Origin: Pocillopora verrucosa
Lineage: Eukaryota; Cnidaria; Anthozoa; Scleractinia; Pocilloporidae
Assembly (NCBI RefSeq): GCF_036669915.1
Contig: NC_089325.1
Span: 4,038,683 to 4,102,682 of the forward strand
DNA length: 64,000 bases
Reading direction: 5' to 3'
Shown here: piece by piece, positions 22,531 through 51,324 of the stretch
How positions within the stretch are numbered: position 1 is the first letter of the stretch
Layout: every line of letters starts with the position of its first letter
Program-made: the position numbers and the translations under genes
The notes under the pieces: generated by a model
What the model was told of the DNA's origin: nothing
Database searches by the model: none
What the model saw: the letters and a program-made list of their open reading frames with translations, nothing else

Positions 22531-23492
22531 TTAAACAATTAGATTATTTGCTCTCGTTTTTTATACGTAAATAGTTAATTCGAGCATAACTCCATCGATT
22601 GCGACACAAATATCGTGCTCCTAATAGAACTGTTAACAATATTTCTAATTCAATCAATCAAAATTAAATCGTCTGATTCATCTTTGTTACATCGAAATAT
22701 GTACCAGCAATCGAAACTAACATATAAGAACGCCTTGAGCATGGAAACGTGACTTGACGTGACTTGGGAGTTTGTGACAAGCCCAACGTCTTCGTTGCCA
22801 TGGCATTGAAGAAACCTACGTTTTGATTGACAACCCAGTAAACAGGCTGAAATTAGAACAAATTACCGCATGGAAAAAAATTTTCCACTCAACCGAAAAA
22901 AAAAATGCACCTAAACCTCGTTTCCTGAAACTCCTGGTAACCTAACGAGCCCGAAGCCTTATTTTAAAATCATGGTTTAAAGAATCGAGGAGTAGGTTCT
23001 AGAACCCTAACCAGCTCATTTCTGTTTTGAATCCCGTATCTTAAACCAAACGAACCCGTTAGGCTATTTGGGGACTTTGAGAAACGAGCTCCAGGCCCAA
23101 ATAGCAAGATAAAAAAGGAAAATTTCACTTCATTACCCCTAAAAATATGGAAAAAAATATAAAATTATACTTAAATATCATATACCTTTAACTGTGCTTC
23201 TCTTGCTGGTTGTCTCAAATCTAGAACAACATTTTCTCGCTTGCATCAAACAACAGCTCCCAGGTTGAAACTTTGTACGGGTGCTAAATTGAAGTGTGTT
23301 GTTTAGGTATTCCCAAATAATTCCCCGCCAGATTTTTTCCATACGACAATAAGTGGTTTCATTTTTCAGCTGCTATTTCAAGAGGGTTCTGTCAAAAACA
23401 CAGTCGTTCAAAAATTGTGGAAAAAATATATTAAGAGAGTAGAAAAAAAGTACGATGCAATCTAACTGTAATTATAAGTGGGTCATCATTCA
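22531..23492. other. Intergenic and 3' flank of the GLIS2-like gene
   Basis: AT-rich with no exon-like frame; includes the expected 3' UTR of the minus-strand zinc-finger gene. No canonical minus-strand AATAAA was found close to its stop. Confidence 0.3.
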
Positions 23493-26400
23493 TTAATCTT
23501 GCTCTTCACTAATTATGTCTTTCCCGTGGATCGTTTTGTAATGTTTTCTCAATGAACTCGGATCTGTGTACCTTTTGTAACAGTTGGCCACTTTGCAGTG
23601 GTAAGGTTTGGTCTCTGAGTGGGTCCGTGTGTGTTTGTACCTATCACTTGAATTGGAGTACCGCTTATTACAACCCGCCACGGGACAAACGTACGGTTTT
23701 TCTCCCGTATGAGACCTGGTGTGTATTTTTAAATTCTCGAGCCGTGAGAAGCTCTTTCCGCAAGAGTCATGATTACAACGGTGGGGCCTTTCTCCGGTAT
23801 GTGTTCTCATATGTATCAACATTTTGTACCGGGCATTGAAGCCCTTTCCGTTGCGCGCGCAGCCCTGCCAAAGGCAGCTATATTCACTTGCTTCAGTTCT
23901 AATGTGGTATTCATTGACATGCGCAACCAAATCCTCTAGAGACAAGAAATGTTCGCAGCAGTTGTCCCATTTGCACTGGTGAAGTTCCGGTAAGGTCGGT
24001 GACAGAGGTGATGTAATGCCATGAGGCAAGACGGATACAATTTGACCCTGTGGACTAACTTGGTCCTGTTCAAAGATCTGCCGTAGATAGGTCAAGCTAG
24101 ATGGGTGTGCTGTGACTACAACATCTGTTGCTGAGGAGGAGCTGAGTGATTCTGAAGCACTGGTGCTCTGCAATGCTTCTGATGTTGTAAACTAAATAAA
24201 GAAAAGAACAAAAACTTAGAAAATGAGAAAAAGAAATATGAACGAAGGGAACAGTCATCATTGATGGTCTGGGGAGGGGGGGGAGGGAAAAAAATCAGAG
24301 GATTTTTGGGGGATCACATGGTTTTCAGGGGTAATAGAGGGGGGGTCAGTCGTACAAAGCAGGGGGCCCGTATAAAAAATTGACTGCTAATTAACTGCAA
24401 TGAGGTGGTGGTGGTGGTGGATGTGGTGGTGGTGGTGGATGTGGTGGTGGTGGTGGATGTGGTGGTGGTGGTGGTAGTGGGGAAGGGGGGGGAGGGGAAT
24501 TCTCGAGAATATTATAGAGCCTTATGGGTAGATCAAGTAAATATGAAATTGTGACACAACCAAAATCATCTTATTCTCTTCTCTGGTCAGGTCCCTTAGT
24601 ATAAAAATACTGTCTGTGATTGCCATGCCTTTGTTCAGTCTGACCTCCAATTGAATCCTTGTAATATTTTTCCATTGCTTCTGAGTGATTATTATGTTGG
24701 GTTACAACAATTTAAAAAAACCCTCTGAATTTGTACCCACTGCATTAACCATAAAAAGTTACATTCAGCAAATCAAATCCTAAGTGAATGTAATGTAAAG
24801 TGCACTACTGCACTTTGCAATCTCATGAGTCAATTAGCAAAGTTTTCAGAGGAATTTACCACAGTGAGGTACTTGTAGTCATCAAACACAAAGTTTGTGT
24901 TCAATATTAGTTCTCTGATAAGATAAAGTTGTTATTGGGCCATAACAGAGTGCTAAGAATGCAACTACCCACTCTTTCCTAGTCATGACTGTTGTGCAAG
25001 TGGAAAGAAATCACGTAAAAAAAAAAATTAATTTTTGTCTTATCTCTTTAAACTTCAGCATCCAATCAATCATATTTATTTAATATTTTCACTTGTTTAC
25101 TTTATTCGATTAATCTGAAGTATTTACTTGCTGTGACTGCAAACTTTGGTGATGTTTTTGTAGTTTTCCTCAATAAGTTTTAAAATTCTAGAGGATGACA
25201 ATTCAAACAAATAAGGTATTCAGTTCCTTTGGTGATTGAAAACAACTGGCTTCTAAGTTCTAAATAATGGTGAGCTCCTAAGTGTTTCAGGTCTCAAATT
25301 TAATCCTTGAACTACCATGAGTGACCATGACAGAATTTCCCCTACCAATATCAGTACAGAGAAAGATGTTTTTTGTCTTTGTCACAAGCATGCGACAAAG
25401 AAAAAAATTCCCCATGAGGAATTAAACCTCAGCCTCATATATAATGCACAAGGCTATCAACATAGCTGATCCAAGCAGTATGCAGGACTCTTGTCATATA
25501 TGAAATTTGTAATGGGCCTTGCCCACCATAGAGTCTCTGTGGCTCAGTGGTAGAGCATCAGAGCAAGGAATCCAAAGGCCTGATGTTCAATTCCTCATGG
25601 AATCCTAAATCTAAACCTAAGCCCTAACCCTAAGCAAAAACATCTTTCTCTATTTCTTAACCAAACTCAAAACTTACTATCTTTCTTATTCGATTTAATA
25701 TCAGTACAATATCCAGCAGACAAGTGATGAGAATAAAGAAAAATATAAATTACAGAATTATCATTTGATCCAATACTGACTTCTACAAACTAGGATCATA
25801 AGAATAAAGGGGGGAATTTTTTATTTGCTGTGTTGGTTTGGGGCTCAAAAACAAGATAATTTGGTTTTAACAACATAGTTGATAACATAAATTTCCAAAG
25901 CCAACTTTCTAAGAATTGTAGGGCAGATGGTGATAAGAATTACTGATGAGATCTGGGGAGTGAAAGGGTTAAATGAACTTAATTCTCTTCCATACTCATA
26001 ATCATGTTCTGGTTACCTACAAAAACTATCTAAGGAAGCAAATATATTAAAGAAAACTATCATTATAGATATTTAAGTTCACATTCACAACTTGGATATG
26101 ATTCATTTTGACCTTTAAAAGGACTTACCACAACACAAGGTTCCAGGACCTCTCTGTCATCCCTTTTTACCATTAACAGTTCCTCCTGAGCCTCCCCTCT
26201 CTCTTGTAGTTCACCAGCAAGGAGCTCTGAAGTTCCTTGTACATGAGTCAGCACACATGGCAACACAGACGACGTCAACACAACAGGCTGTTGTAGTAGC
26301 CCTACAGTTGAGTTTATGACTGAAGAGTCTGAAAGCAAATCTGCTGAAACTGGCGTATCTGAGAGGCAGGGAGAACTTTCCAAGTCACTAGAAGAAGCAA

Positions 26401-27821
26401 TTGCTTCTGTTTCATTGAGAACTGATGACCCATGCAGAACAGAATCCTCTGCTGAAAGATCTGTCATGACTGACGTTACATCCCCCTGATCTAGCATTTC
26501 TGAGACAGTAGATACCACAGTTAAGTCACTGGTGCATTTGTCTAGCTGCAAGTTGCCATGAACTTCCTTTTGTGCATCCTCTTTTAGATGTAATTTTGAA
26601 CTTTCCTGATCATTTTCCTCTGACATCTATTACTCAAGGGAGAAAGAATGTTATATTTAATGAGTAGTTATTAGGATTTTCAGTGCAAGTCTTAGATGCA
26701 GTTATGAAAGCTGAGAAGTGAATAACCCCTTGCACAAATTATTTAGCTTAGAATTATTTCATCTCCAAATGAAATCAAACTGGTTTGGTCTGTGATTTTC
26801 AATGTTTCAGGATTATGATGATGTAACTGGGATATAGTACAATACTGATCAAACTGGTCTAAAACCATTTTGATTTGAAATCCATTGAAATTTAACATCT
26901 ATTCAGTACTAGAGATTTCAACCCTTGCAGAGAGACCTACTCTTTTCTTTCATTTCTGGCCTCAAATTTTCATACAACATTCTCCTCGTTGAAACCTTCC
27001 TCTAGAAAAGGAGTAAAAGTGTTTTCCTTCTTTCAACAGTCTTTTTAATGTGATTCTTTATCATCTTTCTGTGCCACCTTACGATTTTTAACTTTTGCAC
27101 AAAGGAGCATACTGGAATAAGTCTGTGCTTTGGTCTATGCTATGGATTACCTCCACTTCATACAAGGGTGAACTCAAAATACAGGAAATGAAATCTTGGA
27201 GGCCTTTGTTGACAACATTTTCATCGGAAATGTCAGATGACACTTCTATGTTTTCCTCCCTTTGGTCCTTAAGGCTGCAGCTTTGCGAAACTAAAAACCT
27301 GCCCTTTTATTTTCCCAAAGTTAATATCTCTGTCACTCACTCACTCACTGGAGTGTCAGTTACTAAGGCTAACCACCAAGTGAATGTCAAATAACTTTAA
27401 GGCCAAAGGATTCCAAAGAAGACATTTGACATAAGGAGCTGCATTATCATTTACATGGATACTTTCTTTAAATTATACCCTAAATTTCACCAGAAAATTT
27501 GAACACGGAAATTTTTGGCTATCTGAGGGGCTCTTTAGGAAAATCAATTTGTAAAGATAAGTACAGTACTGCAGCTAAATGAGATCTATGATTGGAAAAG
27601 ACATTGGTTTTCAACAAGATGAGCAAGATGCAGACCATGATTTTGTGTGTCAAGTCTGTGTGCTGTTTAAAAGCCATACTGGATAGTGATTGAGAAGAAA
27701 TTGTCTCATCTGATGAAGCAGAGCTGAAAAGAAGTATGTATTAGCATCAGAGACGCAGTTCTGGCTTAAAATCTCAAAACAACACGAAATCAGACGTTCT
27801 GTCGATACTTACAGTAGGCAT
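23493..27821 (-). CDS. GLIS2: GLIS2-like five-zinc-finger transcription factor
   Basis: Sequence-specific nuclear factor of the GLI/ZIC/GLIS Krüppel-like superfamily. Coding exons on the minus strand: 27821-27813 (start MPT), 26626-26129 and 24191-23493, all phase 0, giving 401 residues. If translation starts at the ATG at 26626 it is 398. The N-terminal two thirds are acidic and serine-rich with no fold I recognise. The last about 160 residues hold five tandem C2H2 fingers, beginning [20 protein letters not shown]; the later fingers include [38 protein letters not shown] and [15 protein letters not shown]. The [14 protein letters not shown] form and the [10 protein letters not shown] finger fit GLIS2 better than GLIS1/3 or GLI. 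The protein ends soon after finger 5. All fingers sit in a single exon. Confidence 0.88.
24260..24600 (+). repeat. Dispersed repeat copy 2 with TGG microsatellite
   Basis: Second copy of the repeat at 15360-15650, in the GLIS2 intron. A GGTGG-rich minisatellite at about 24406-24478, with an 18-base unit GGTGGTGGTGGTGGATGT repeated about three times, has expanded inside it. Confidence 0.55.
25307..25975 (+). repeat. Family D repeat split by a later insertion
   Basis: The left fragment (CCATGAGTGACCATGACAG) ends at 25358 and the family resumes at about 25709 with a block resembling AACAAGTGATGAGAATAAAG. It closes at GGGAGTGAAAGGGTTAAA, as in the intact copies at 38330-38521 and 43243-43452. 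Confidence 0.55.
25359..25708. mobile_element. SINE-like insertion with 12-base target duplication
   Basis: The insert is bounded by AATATCAGTACA at 25347-25358 and again at 25697-25708. Its right half holds GTGGCTCAGTGGTAGAGC (A box) and GATGTTCAATTCC (B box) in tRNA-like spacing. Its left half holds a reversed B-box-like block (GAGGAATTAAACCTC). The outer parts GAGAAAGATGTTTTT and AAAAACATCTTTCTC are exact inverse complements. It looks like two tRNA-derived units in opposite orientation. Confidence 0.55.
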
Positions 27822-28296
27822 CTCATTAAGATCAAATCGCTACAGTATAAATTCAACAAAACATAACACTGCAAAACTTTTAAAGTAATTGTATGAGACG
27901 CAATTAAATTTAACTTCACGGATATTTCGAACAAATTTTGAAGTTCGTGATTATGTTTACAACACACAATCCTAACCATTTCACAGTTATTGGCCTTGCG
28001 GTGATAATAAAGGTCTGAAAGTTCTTCGCTCTGTCTTTCTCTCCAACGGACTCGACTTAAGCGATTGAAATGTTTAAGATTACTTGTTACTAACGTTAGA
28101 AGTATTGTACAAAACGGTCCGTGGAGAATTTGTTATCGAATCAAACATACGAAATTCATCTAATGAAATGTATCACATGATGCTGTGGATGTGTACCACT
28201 TGATCACGCACGACAAGATGTTCAAAAAAGGGGTAACTTTGAACCCTACTGTAAACATAATACTTAAGATAGTCTTTAGCGAGAAAAAAGACTTAC

Positions 28297-29442
28297 TTCT
28301 TGAGGATTTCTTCCGGTAGATACTTGAAGTATGGTCCTTCGCTTGAATAATCGAAGTCGAAGAACTCATCATTGTGAAGTCTGTGGCTTGGCAACCGCGC
28401 CTCGATAAAATCACGTGCGGGCTTCCCACGCAACTGTTTTGGATGTCCTCGCAATGCGTGTTTGTTCAATCGCGTTACGATGTTGAGCGGAAGCAAGTAA
28501 TACCCTGAAAAAAGAGACGCCTAAGAAGAGGTAGCATACAAGAATATGACTGTATTGTTTCTGCTTCATGCCATTAACTCGAGGATCCACCCCTACTCTC
28601 CACAATCAAGAGAGTAGTAATCTGGCAAAATGATACAGGGGGTTTTCTTCTTTCTTATTTCATTTTTTATTTCTTCCACAAAATATTGATCTTAAGAAAA
28701 AAACGAATTGTTCCAACCGGCAACCTCCACTTCCCTCTTTCCTCAATTTATACTGCATCATCATTTATGAACTAACTTAAGATTGGAATAGGCAAGAAAT
28801 TATGTAGATGCAATTGAGATCTCAAGTTTTGCATTACGAGTTCAGCTGTCTTGTAATGAAACTTGTAAATATGAAATGTTTCTCTTCACATGAAATGTTT
28901 CATCTTCGAAATAACAGGATTTGGCTGTTTTGCTGAAGCAAAGAACGAAAAACAGCTAATTATATCCCTCATCCCCAGCTGATGATGCCCTTTGGAAACC
29001 AATGAAATTTTGAGGGAAAGTTGTTTTTCGGTCCCGGCTGAATGATTATGTATACTTGAAGATATTGTATTTTGAAGTTAGCCCTGATTGGTCAGGGAGT
29101 GTTGCGCATTGTTTCAAAGACTTAACAAGAAATTCTTTTCAATTTCAGAGTCTGTGTGGATTTGATACTTACATTATTCGTATGAGGTACTTCTGAAAAA
29201 TTGGGAATAAAGTGACAGTAAGTCTGTTGTAGGAAAATAGTTATTTTTATCAGAACCTTGGTTTGTTGGCTTGTAAATTAAAACTTTTGAAAATGTAATT
29301 ATGATCAAACAATATCTTCTTAATAGCTTATCAAATGGCATTCCTCTGCTGTGCCGCATTCAAATTTTCTGCTTTAGGTCTCGGTCACCTGATCACTAAA
29401 GCCAGCTGTTTCCCGCCGATTTGGTGGTCTTCTAAGACTCAT
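28297..29442 (-). CDS. Unrecognised gene divergent from TFAP4 (partial model)
   Basis: Two exons can be supported. A likely first exon, 29442-29389, encodes MSLRRPPNRRETAGFSDQ and ends CAG|GTGACC. A second, 28504-28297, is open over its full 208 bases, with acceptor TTTTTTCAG and donor GTAAGT. It encodes a basic then acidic segment containing YYLLPLNIVTRLNKHALRG and later NDEFFDFDYSSEGPYFKYLP. The two do not join in frame directly; a weak 28-base exon at 28752-28725 would make the phases fit. After the donor the gene may end in a short exon starting near 28250 (intron under 50 bases) or continue. No family recognised. The start lies 117 bases from the TFAP4 ATG. Confidence 0.5.
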
Positions 29443-29559
29443 ACTCGTTCGCTTGTTTGGCTTGAATTGCAGAAAAGCTTCACGCTTTTCTCAATCCTCG
29501 GCTTCAGCTTAAGAGACTAGGTCGTCATCTAAATTGCGTGCTTTTGAGAGGTCAATGCG
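29443..29559. promoter_or_regulatory. Candidate divergent promoter, TFAP4 and minus-strand gene
   Basis: Only 117 bases separate the TFAP4 start codon from the proposed start of the minus-strand gene. No TATA box is evident. The divergent reading depends on the first exon proposed at 29389-29442. Confidence 0.4.
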
Positions 29560-30573
29560 ATGTCATTTTATGCGCGAACGACAGAGAAACGTAAATCTTA
29601 CGAGGTGGACGAGCTATACGAGGATGACGATAACAGGTAAAAATATTGGAAATTCAGCTGGTGTATTTCATGATCTGTGTGTTTTATTTTCACATCAAAT
29701 AGCTCATGCCATTTCATTTTGCACCTTCGTTGTCTTAATTTGTTGCAGATTTAAAGTTGAAGTGGTTGATAATCGTGAGCGGGAGCGAAAACTGCGGCGG
29801 GAAATTGCAAACTCAAACGAAAGACGACGTATGCAAAGCATTAACTCCGGTTTCCAAGCACTGAGATTGCTGATTCCACACAGCGAAGGCGAAAAACTAA
29901 GCAAGGTATTTCCTGTTACATTTATGTTGCATTCATTTTAGTGATTGAGTTAAGCTGGTTTGAAATCCCTGCAAGAAGTGAAGTCCTCGCACTGACCTCT
30001 AATACTCACTGATTTTACGAACAGGCCGCGATACTTCAACAAACAGCTGAGCATATTTTTGCTTTGGAGCAAGACAAGACCCGTCTTTTGCAACAGAACA
30101 CGACTCTAAAGCGAATATTGAGCCAGTGCGATCGAGAGGGAACGAACAGCTCGGATCTGAAGAGATCTCCGCCGAAAAAGTCTAAAATTGATCAAGAAGC
30201 ACGTGCACAGGAACATAGCAAGGACGATGAAAACAACAACGTTTTACAAAGTGATGATTACGTCGAGGAAATACAAAAGGAGCTCATTGAACTAAGGTGC
30301 CAACTAGAACGTGAAAGGAGACTACGGATCAGCGTGGAGGAGAAGAAGAGACAGCTCGAATTAGATCTAGCGGACGCTAGGTCGAAGTCAAACGACAAAT
30401 CGCCAAAATCACTGACGACTTCTCGTCAAAATTTGGATACGATCGTTCAGGCAATCAAACATTTAGAAGGGGACAAACCTGAACTTCTCGAAACCCCTAC
30501 AAAGTGTAAAACTGAAGCTGTCACGAACGGCCCTTCTAGTGCGGAAAACGCTTCGAGAAGGCTCATAGTTTGA
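29560..30573 (+). CDS. TFAP4: Transcription factor AP-4, bHLH leucine zipper
   Basis: Nuclear bHLH-zipper factor that in vertebrates binds CAGCTG E-boxes as a homodimer. Three exons (29560-29636, 29749-29905, 30025-30573) encode 260 residues; the human protein is longer (338). The basic region and helix 1 lie at about residues 40-66 (REIANSNERRRMQSINSGF), with the invariant E and R of the E-box reader. Loop and helix 2 cover about 67-93 (EGEKLSKAAILQQTAEHIF-like). The zipper begins with EQDKTRLLQQNTTLKRIL, which is almost the human sequence. A second coiled coil, about residues 150-195 (EIQKELIELRCQLERERR), matches the second AP-4 zipper. The start is an ATG at 29560; the region upstream of the bHLH is only about 34 residues, short for the family. 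Confidence 0.95.
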
Positions 30574-32009
30574 AATCTTGTTTGAAAGTTTACTCGGATG
30601 TTGAACAGCCCGGGAACAGCTGATTGGCGTGGCTGTAGTTGATGTATGCAAATTTCCCATGTTTGCGAAACCCATGGAATTCATGCATGATAATTTGTTT
30701 ACATAGAGATTTGTAGAACACGTATAAATTACGTTTCTTTTCTTTACCCGTTCTCATCCGCTTCGTAAGTGGCGTTGTGAAGTTTTTCATTAGATTCGAT
30801 CGGGAACTCAGAGCGTGCCGGATTCACGAGTTTTCCGGAAATCTAAAATTTTACAGCATGCCGATTTCAATGCGATGTTGATCATCTTTTGCAAGGTTGG
30901 TAGGTGACGTCTTCATGTGAATATGTATATAATTTTTAGAATCCAGTCAACACATGTAGGTTTCCTGTGGGGTTAACTTTGCATTGGTTAGGGGGGCTGA
31001 GTGGGGAGGGGGTTTCCTTTAGCATTGCCTTACGTTAAAACTAGACAGTGAATCGAGTATTTCTCAGAACTGTGCTTGCAAGGTGTTTTGCCTCGAAGTT
31101 TGAAGACATTTCAGAACTGAAAAACTTATTGAAGAATCATCAAACTAAAATTGCATGTCAACTGCCTCAAAAATAAAAAGGCTAGGAAAGAAAAAAAAAT
31201 AATGACAAAACCACTTGGTGGTGGAAGATTGAAATTGTCGAAAAAGATCTTTTTGTTATTTGTTGTTTTGATGATGAGGAAAAAATAAGAGATTCAACCA
31301 TTGGCCTCTCAATTTAAAATCATGATCAATAACAGAGACAAACCTTTAACTGAAGAGTGCAACAGTAAGACTGATATACTGCTAATTCTTGCTAGGTAAC
31401 AGTGTATCAGTCAAACCTCACAATCTTCAATCAATAGTACAGCTGTGCAATTTATAAATCTAAATCAGGAGACAAATGAATCCATGTTGATTTATTATTG
31501 AGGATTGATGTTGGCCAAACACTTTGCTAGCCTGATATTGTTGTTTTGCTTTTATATCACAAAATAGCAATTGTAGGTACCATTTCTCTGAGATAGCCTT
31601 TTTGAATAGTGTCCTTTTTCCCCCTTTTTTCACATTTTAGGCCCACCAGAACTAATTTATTTTATTATTATTATTTTATTTTACTGCTGGCAGTTTCATT
31701 TTACAGAATTGGGCAATAATATAATTAACAGAAATTATTATGTATACAGCTTTTTAGAAAATTCTTTTTCTATGAAAACATGGCCTCTGGTGCAGTATTT
31801 ATATGTTTGATGGAAGAAGCACTTTGATCCAATGTGTATATTGCATAAGAATTTTTAAGTTTTCCCTTTGGAAGGATGTTTGGAAGCCATGAAAATGTTT
31901 TATTTTCACATATCAATCAAGAACAGATTCAAAAGTAGTTAGTCAAACTTTTAGGGCTCGTAAAACACCACATGGTGACTGATTTCCTGCAGTTGAGAAA
32001 ATAACCTTT

Positions 32010-32303
32010 TACACTCTAACATCAATATTGATATTTTCTATACTCTTCACAATACATTTACTTTGGTATTGACAAGGAGAATTTATCCAACACCTTCACT
32101 ACCAGATCTCATCAATAATTCTCCTCACTTTCTGCCATACAACTCTTATAATGTTAGTTTGGAGAATTAAATATTTGATATATTAATAATCCCCTGTTGA
32201 TATATTTCTTTATTCTCATCACTCGTCTGATTTATATTTTATTGATATTGTAAAAAGTTGTAAAGAGAAATTCTGACTTGGTCACTCACGGGAGTTAAAG
32301 GGT
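32010..32303 (-). repeat. Composite of reversed family A and family D repeats
   Basis: 32010-32095 reads as the reverse of the family A right end (ACACTCTAACATCAATATTG, then GACAAGGAGAATTT). 32098-32303 reads as reversed family D, ending GGTCACTCACGGGAGTTAAAGGGTTAA. The two were probably joined by insertion or recombination. Confidence 0.5.
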
Positions 32304-33149
32304 TAACAATCAAAGCTTCTTCGGTTTGTGGTCATTACACTTATTGTCATTATCTTGATGAACGATTTAAAAGTATTACTGAAAAAAGAAATTAGATACT
32401 GGTTTCTCTTAGGGTTTAAAAGGTTAAATGCTTGTTGCATAGGCAGAAAAATTGCAGCTATTACAATACTCTACTTCCCATATGCTTTGAAAAGTCAGAA
32501 GGGATTCCTGATTTGATATGTGTTGATGATTTCTTAAAACTTTATATATTACAGTATGATATGTACATCTTGCAATTATTTTGTAAACAGCTGAATATTT
32601 ATATGATCTAACAATTAAGTATTTCTGCCTGTTAGCCAGTGTGTGAAATGGAATACATCTGGATGATAAACACTGATATGTTTTTGTAATTGAAGAAAAA
32701 TTCCTTACAAAATCTTCTTGCAATTAACTTTTATATGGTGTTTTTCACCTGTAATCATTCATAGCTATTGTAATTACTGAGCATCTGAAGGGTGTTGAGA
32801 GAAGCATTTCTAATATTTATATGTCACATGCCCTTAAAAAAAAGAATGAAATATATGATGAGTTGTTATGTGCATGTGATTCATTTCCTATTTTATAAAT
32901 GTGGTACAATAGAGATACTTATTCATCACTGATAACCACCTTTCCCCCCCTCCCATCTCAAGCTAATATTTTGTCAGTTTACTGGTACTTGTTCATACAC
33001 CTGAAAGAGTGGGGATGTTTGGGATGCCAGGCTTTTACCAATTACACCTCCTTTGATCCCCTCAGTATTTTTTCAGTTAACTGGTCAGTTTGTCATAGTC
33101 ACTTTTTCTTTGGGGCTCAGTCAGTGCAGTTCAAAGTAGGGAATCTGCA

Positions 33150-33260
33150 GTACAATGGATAAATTGCTATCCAGTGGATAAGTAGTAAAGAATCATTCAA
33201 CAGTATCCACAAGAGAGAGATTTGTCTAGTAGATAGTATTATCCAACTTCTACAACCTGG
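33150..33260. repeat. MITE-like element with ATCCAGTGGATAA motif
   Basis: Contains AATGGATAAATTGCTATCCAGTGGATAAG and a TATTATCCAACTTC right part; related to 1343-1470. Limits approximate. Confidence 0.4.
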
Positions 33261-33693
33261 GTCAGAGTGGAGGGAGGCAATTGTGAGAGTGATATATCTT
33301 CCTTGAGACCACAACACAATGACTTGGCTGTGGCTCTTGCTTACCGGTAGATATTGCCATGAAGAGGAGAGAGTGTCAACCAGCTGGGTCTGTCAATAAC
33401 TTGAAAGAACAAAATTGGGATGAATCTGCCATATTCCCTTTTCTTTTCCACCTCGTCCCTTGCATTCCTTGTATCACCTTTGATAATTTATTTCCCATCT
33501 GCATTCATTTCATTCTTTCATTTTTGTCAGTTATGCAATTAAAGTATAGAGTGACTTCTTTAAATGGGATCCTTAAAGGGTAGTTATTCAATAGTTCTTT
33601 GTCATTGGAACGATGACAAAAATATTTCAAGAATGCATTTTTAAGAACTGGGTCATGGTTTTACAGAGTTCATTCTGATCTCAGTGGTTTCAG

Positions 33694-33742
33694 ATGAGCG
33701 TTCTCAGCCGTTTAATTCCAAAGTTTCAAAAGACCAGACAAG
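33694..33742 (+). other. Possible upstream alternative coding exon of CYFIP
   Basis: An acceptor-like GGTTTCAG is followed by ATG and 16 open codons (MSVLSRLIPKFQKTRQ), then a weak donor GGTTTGTT. Spliced to the acceptor at 33997 it would be in frame with CYFIP and add an N-terminal extension. A stronger donor further on (33773, GTAATT) would not be in frame. Unproven. Confidence 0.2.
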
Positions 33743-34032
33743 GTTTGTTAAAGGAAAAAGTGTGTCAGAGGTAATTTCATCTTTGAAGCTTTCAGTGAGG
33801 AAAAAAATTATTTTTCAAATTGCCTTAAAAAATTAAAGGATAAATTAAAACTTTAAATCAGTCGAACATTTCACTGACGTGTTAAATGCCTCTCACTCTG
33901 AAAAAAAGAAAGAGAAAAACTTCTTCAAAAGCAGAAAATGATATCATCGTCTTTGTATGTGTGACGTCTAGGGTAGGGTAGGACCTGACATTTTCAGTGA
34001 AGCCCTCAAAGGTCGCTGGGACACCAAGCAAG

Positions 34033-51324
<17,292 letters not shown>

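Larger units (their letters stand above)
30574..33693. other. TFAP4 3' flank and intergenic spacer
   Basis: No further exon seen. A plausible TFAP4 poly(A) signal AATAAA is at 31172-31177, with several other A-rich candidates. The spacer is filled partly by the repeats listed separately. Confidence 0.35.

Noticed and set aside
27095..27394. A 99-codon plus-strand ORF upstream of GLIS2
   Set aside because: No splice context or recognisable domain; it lies in a GLIS2 5' intron and looks like chance.
29534..29941. A 135-codon ORF at the TFAP4 start
   Set aside because: It mixes an out-of-frame reading of exon 1 and intron 1 with the true exon 2 frame. The correct start is 29560 with a splice at 29636/29749.
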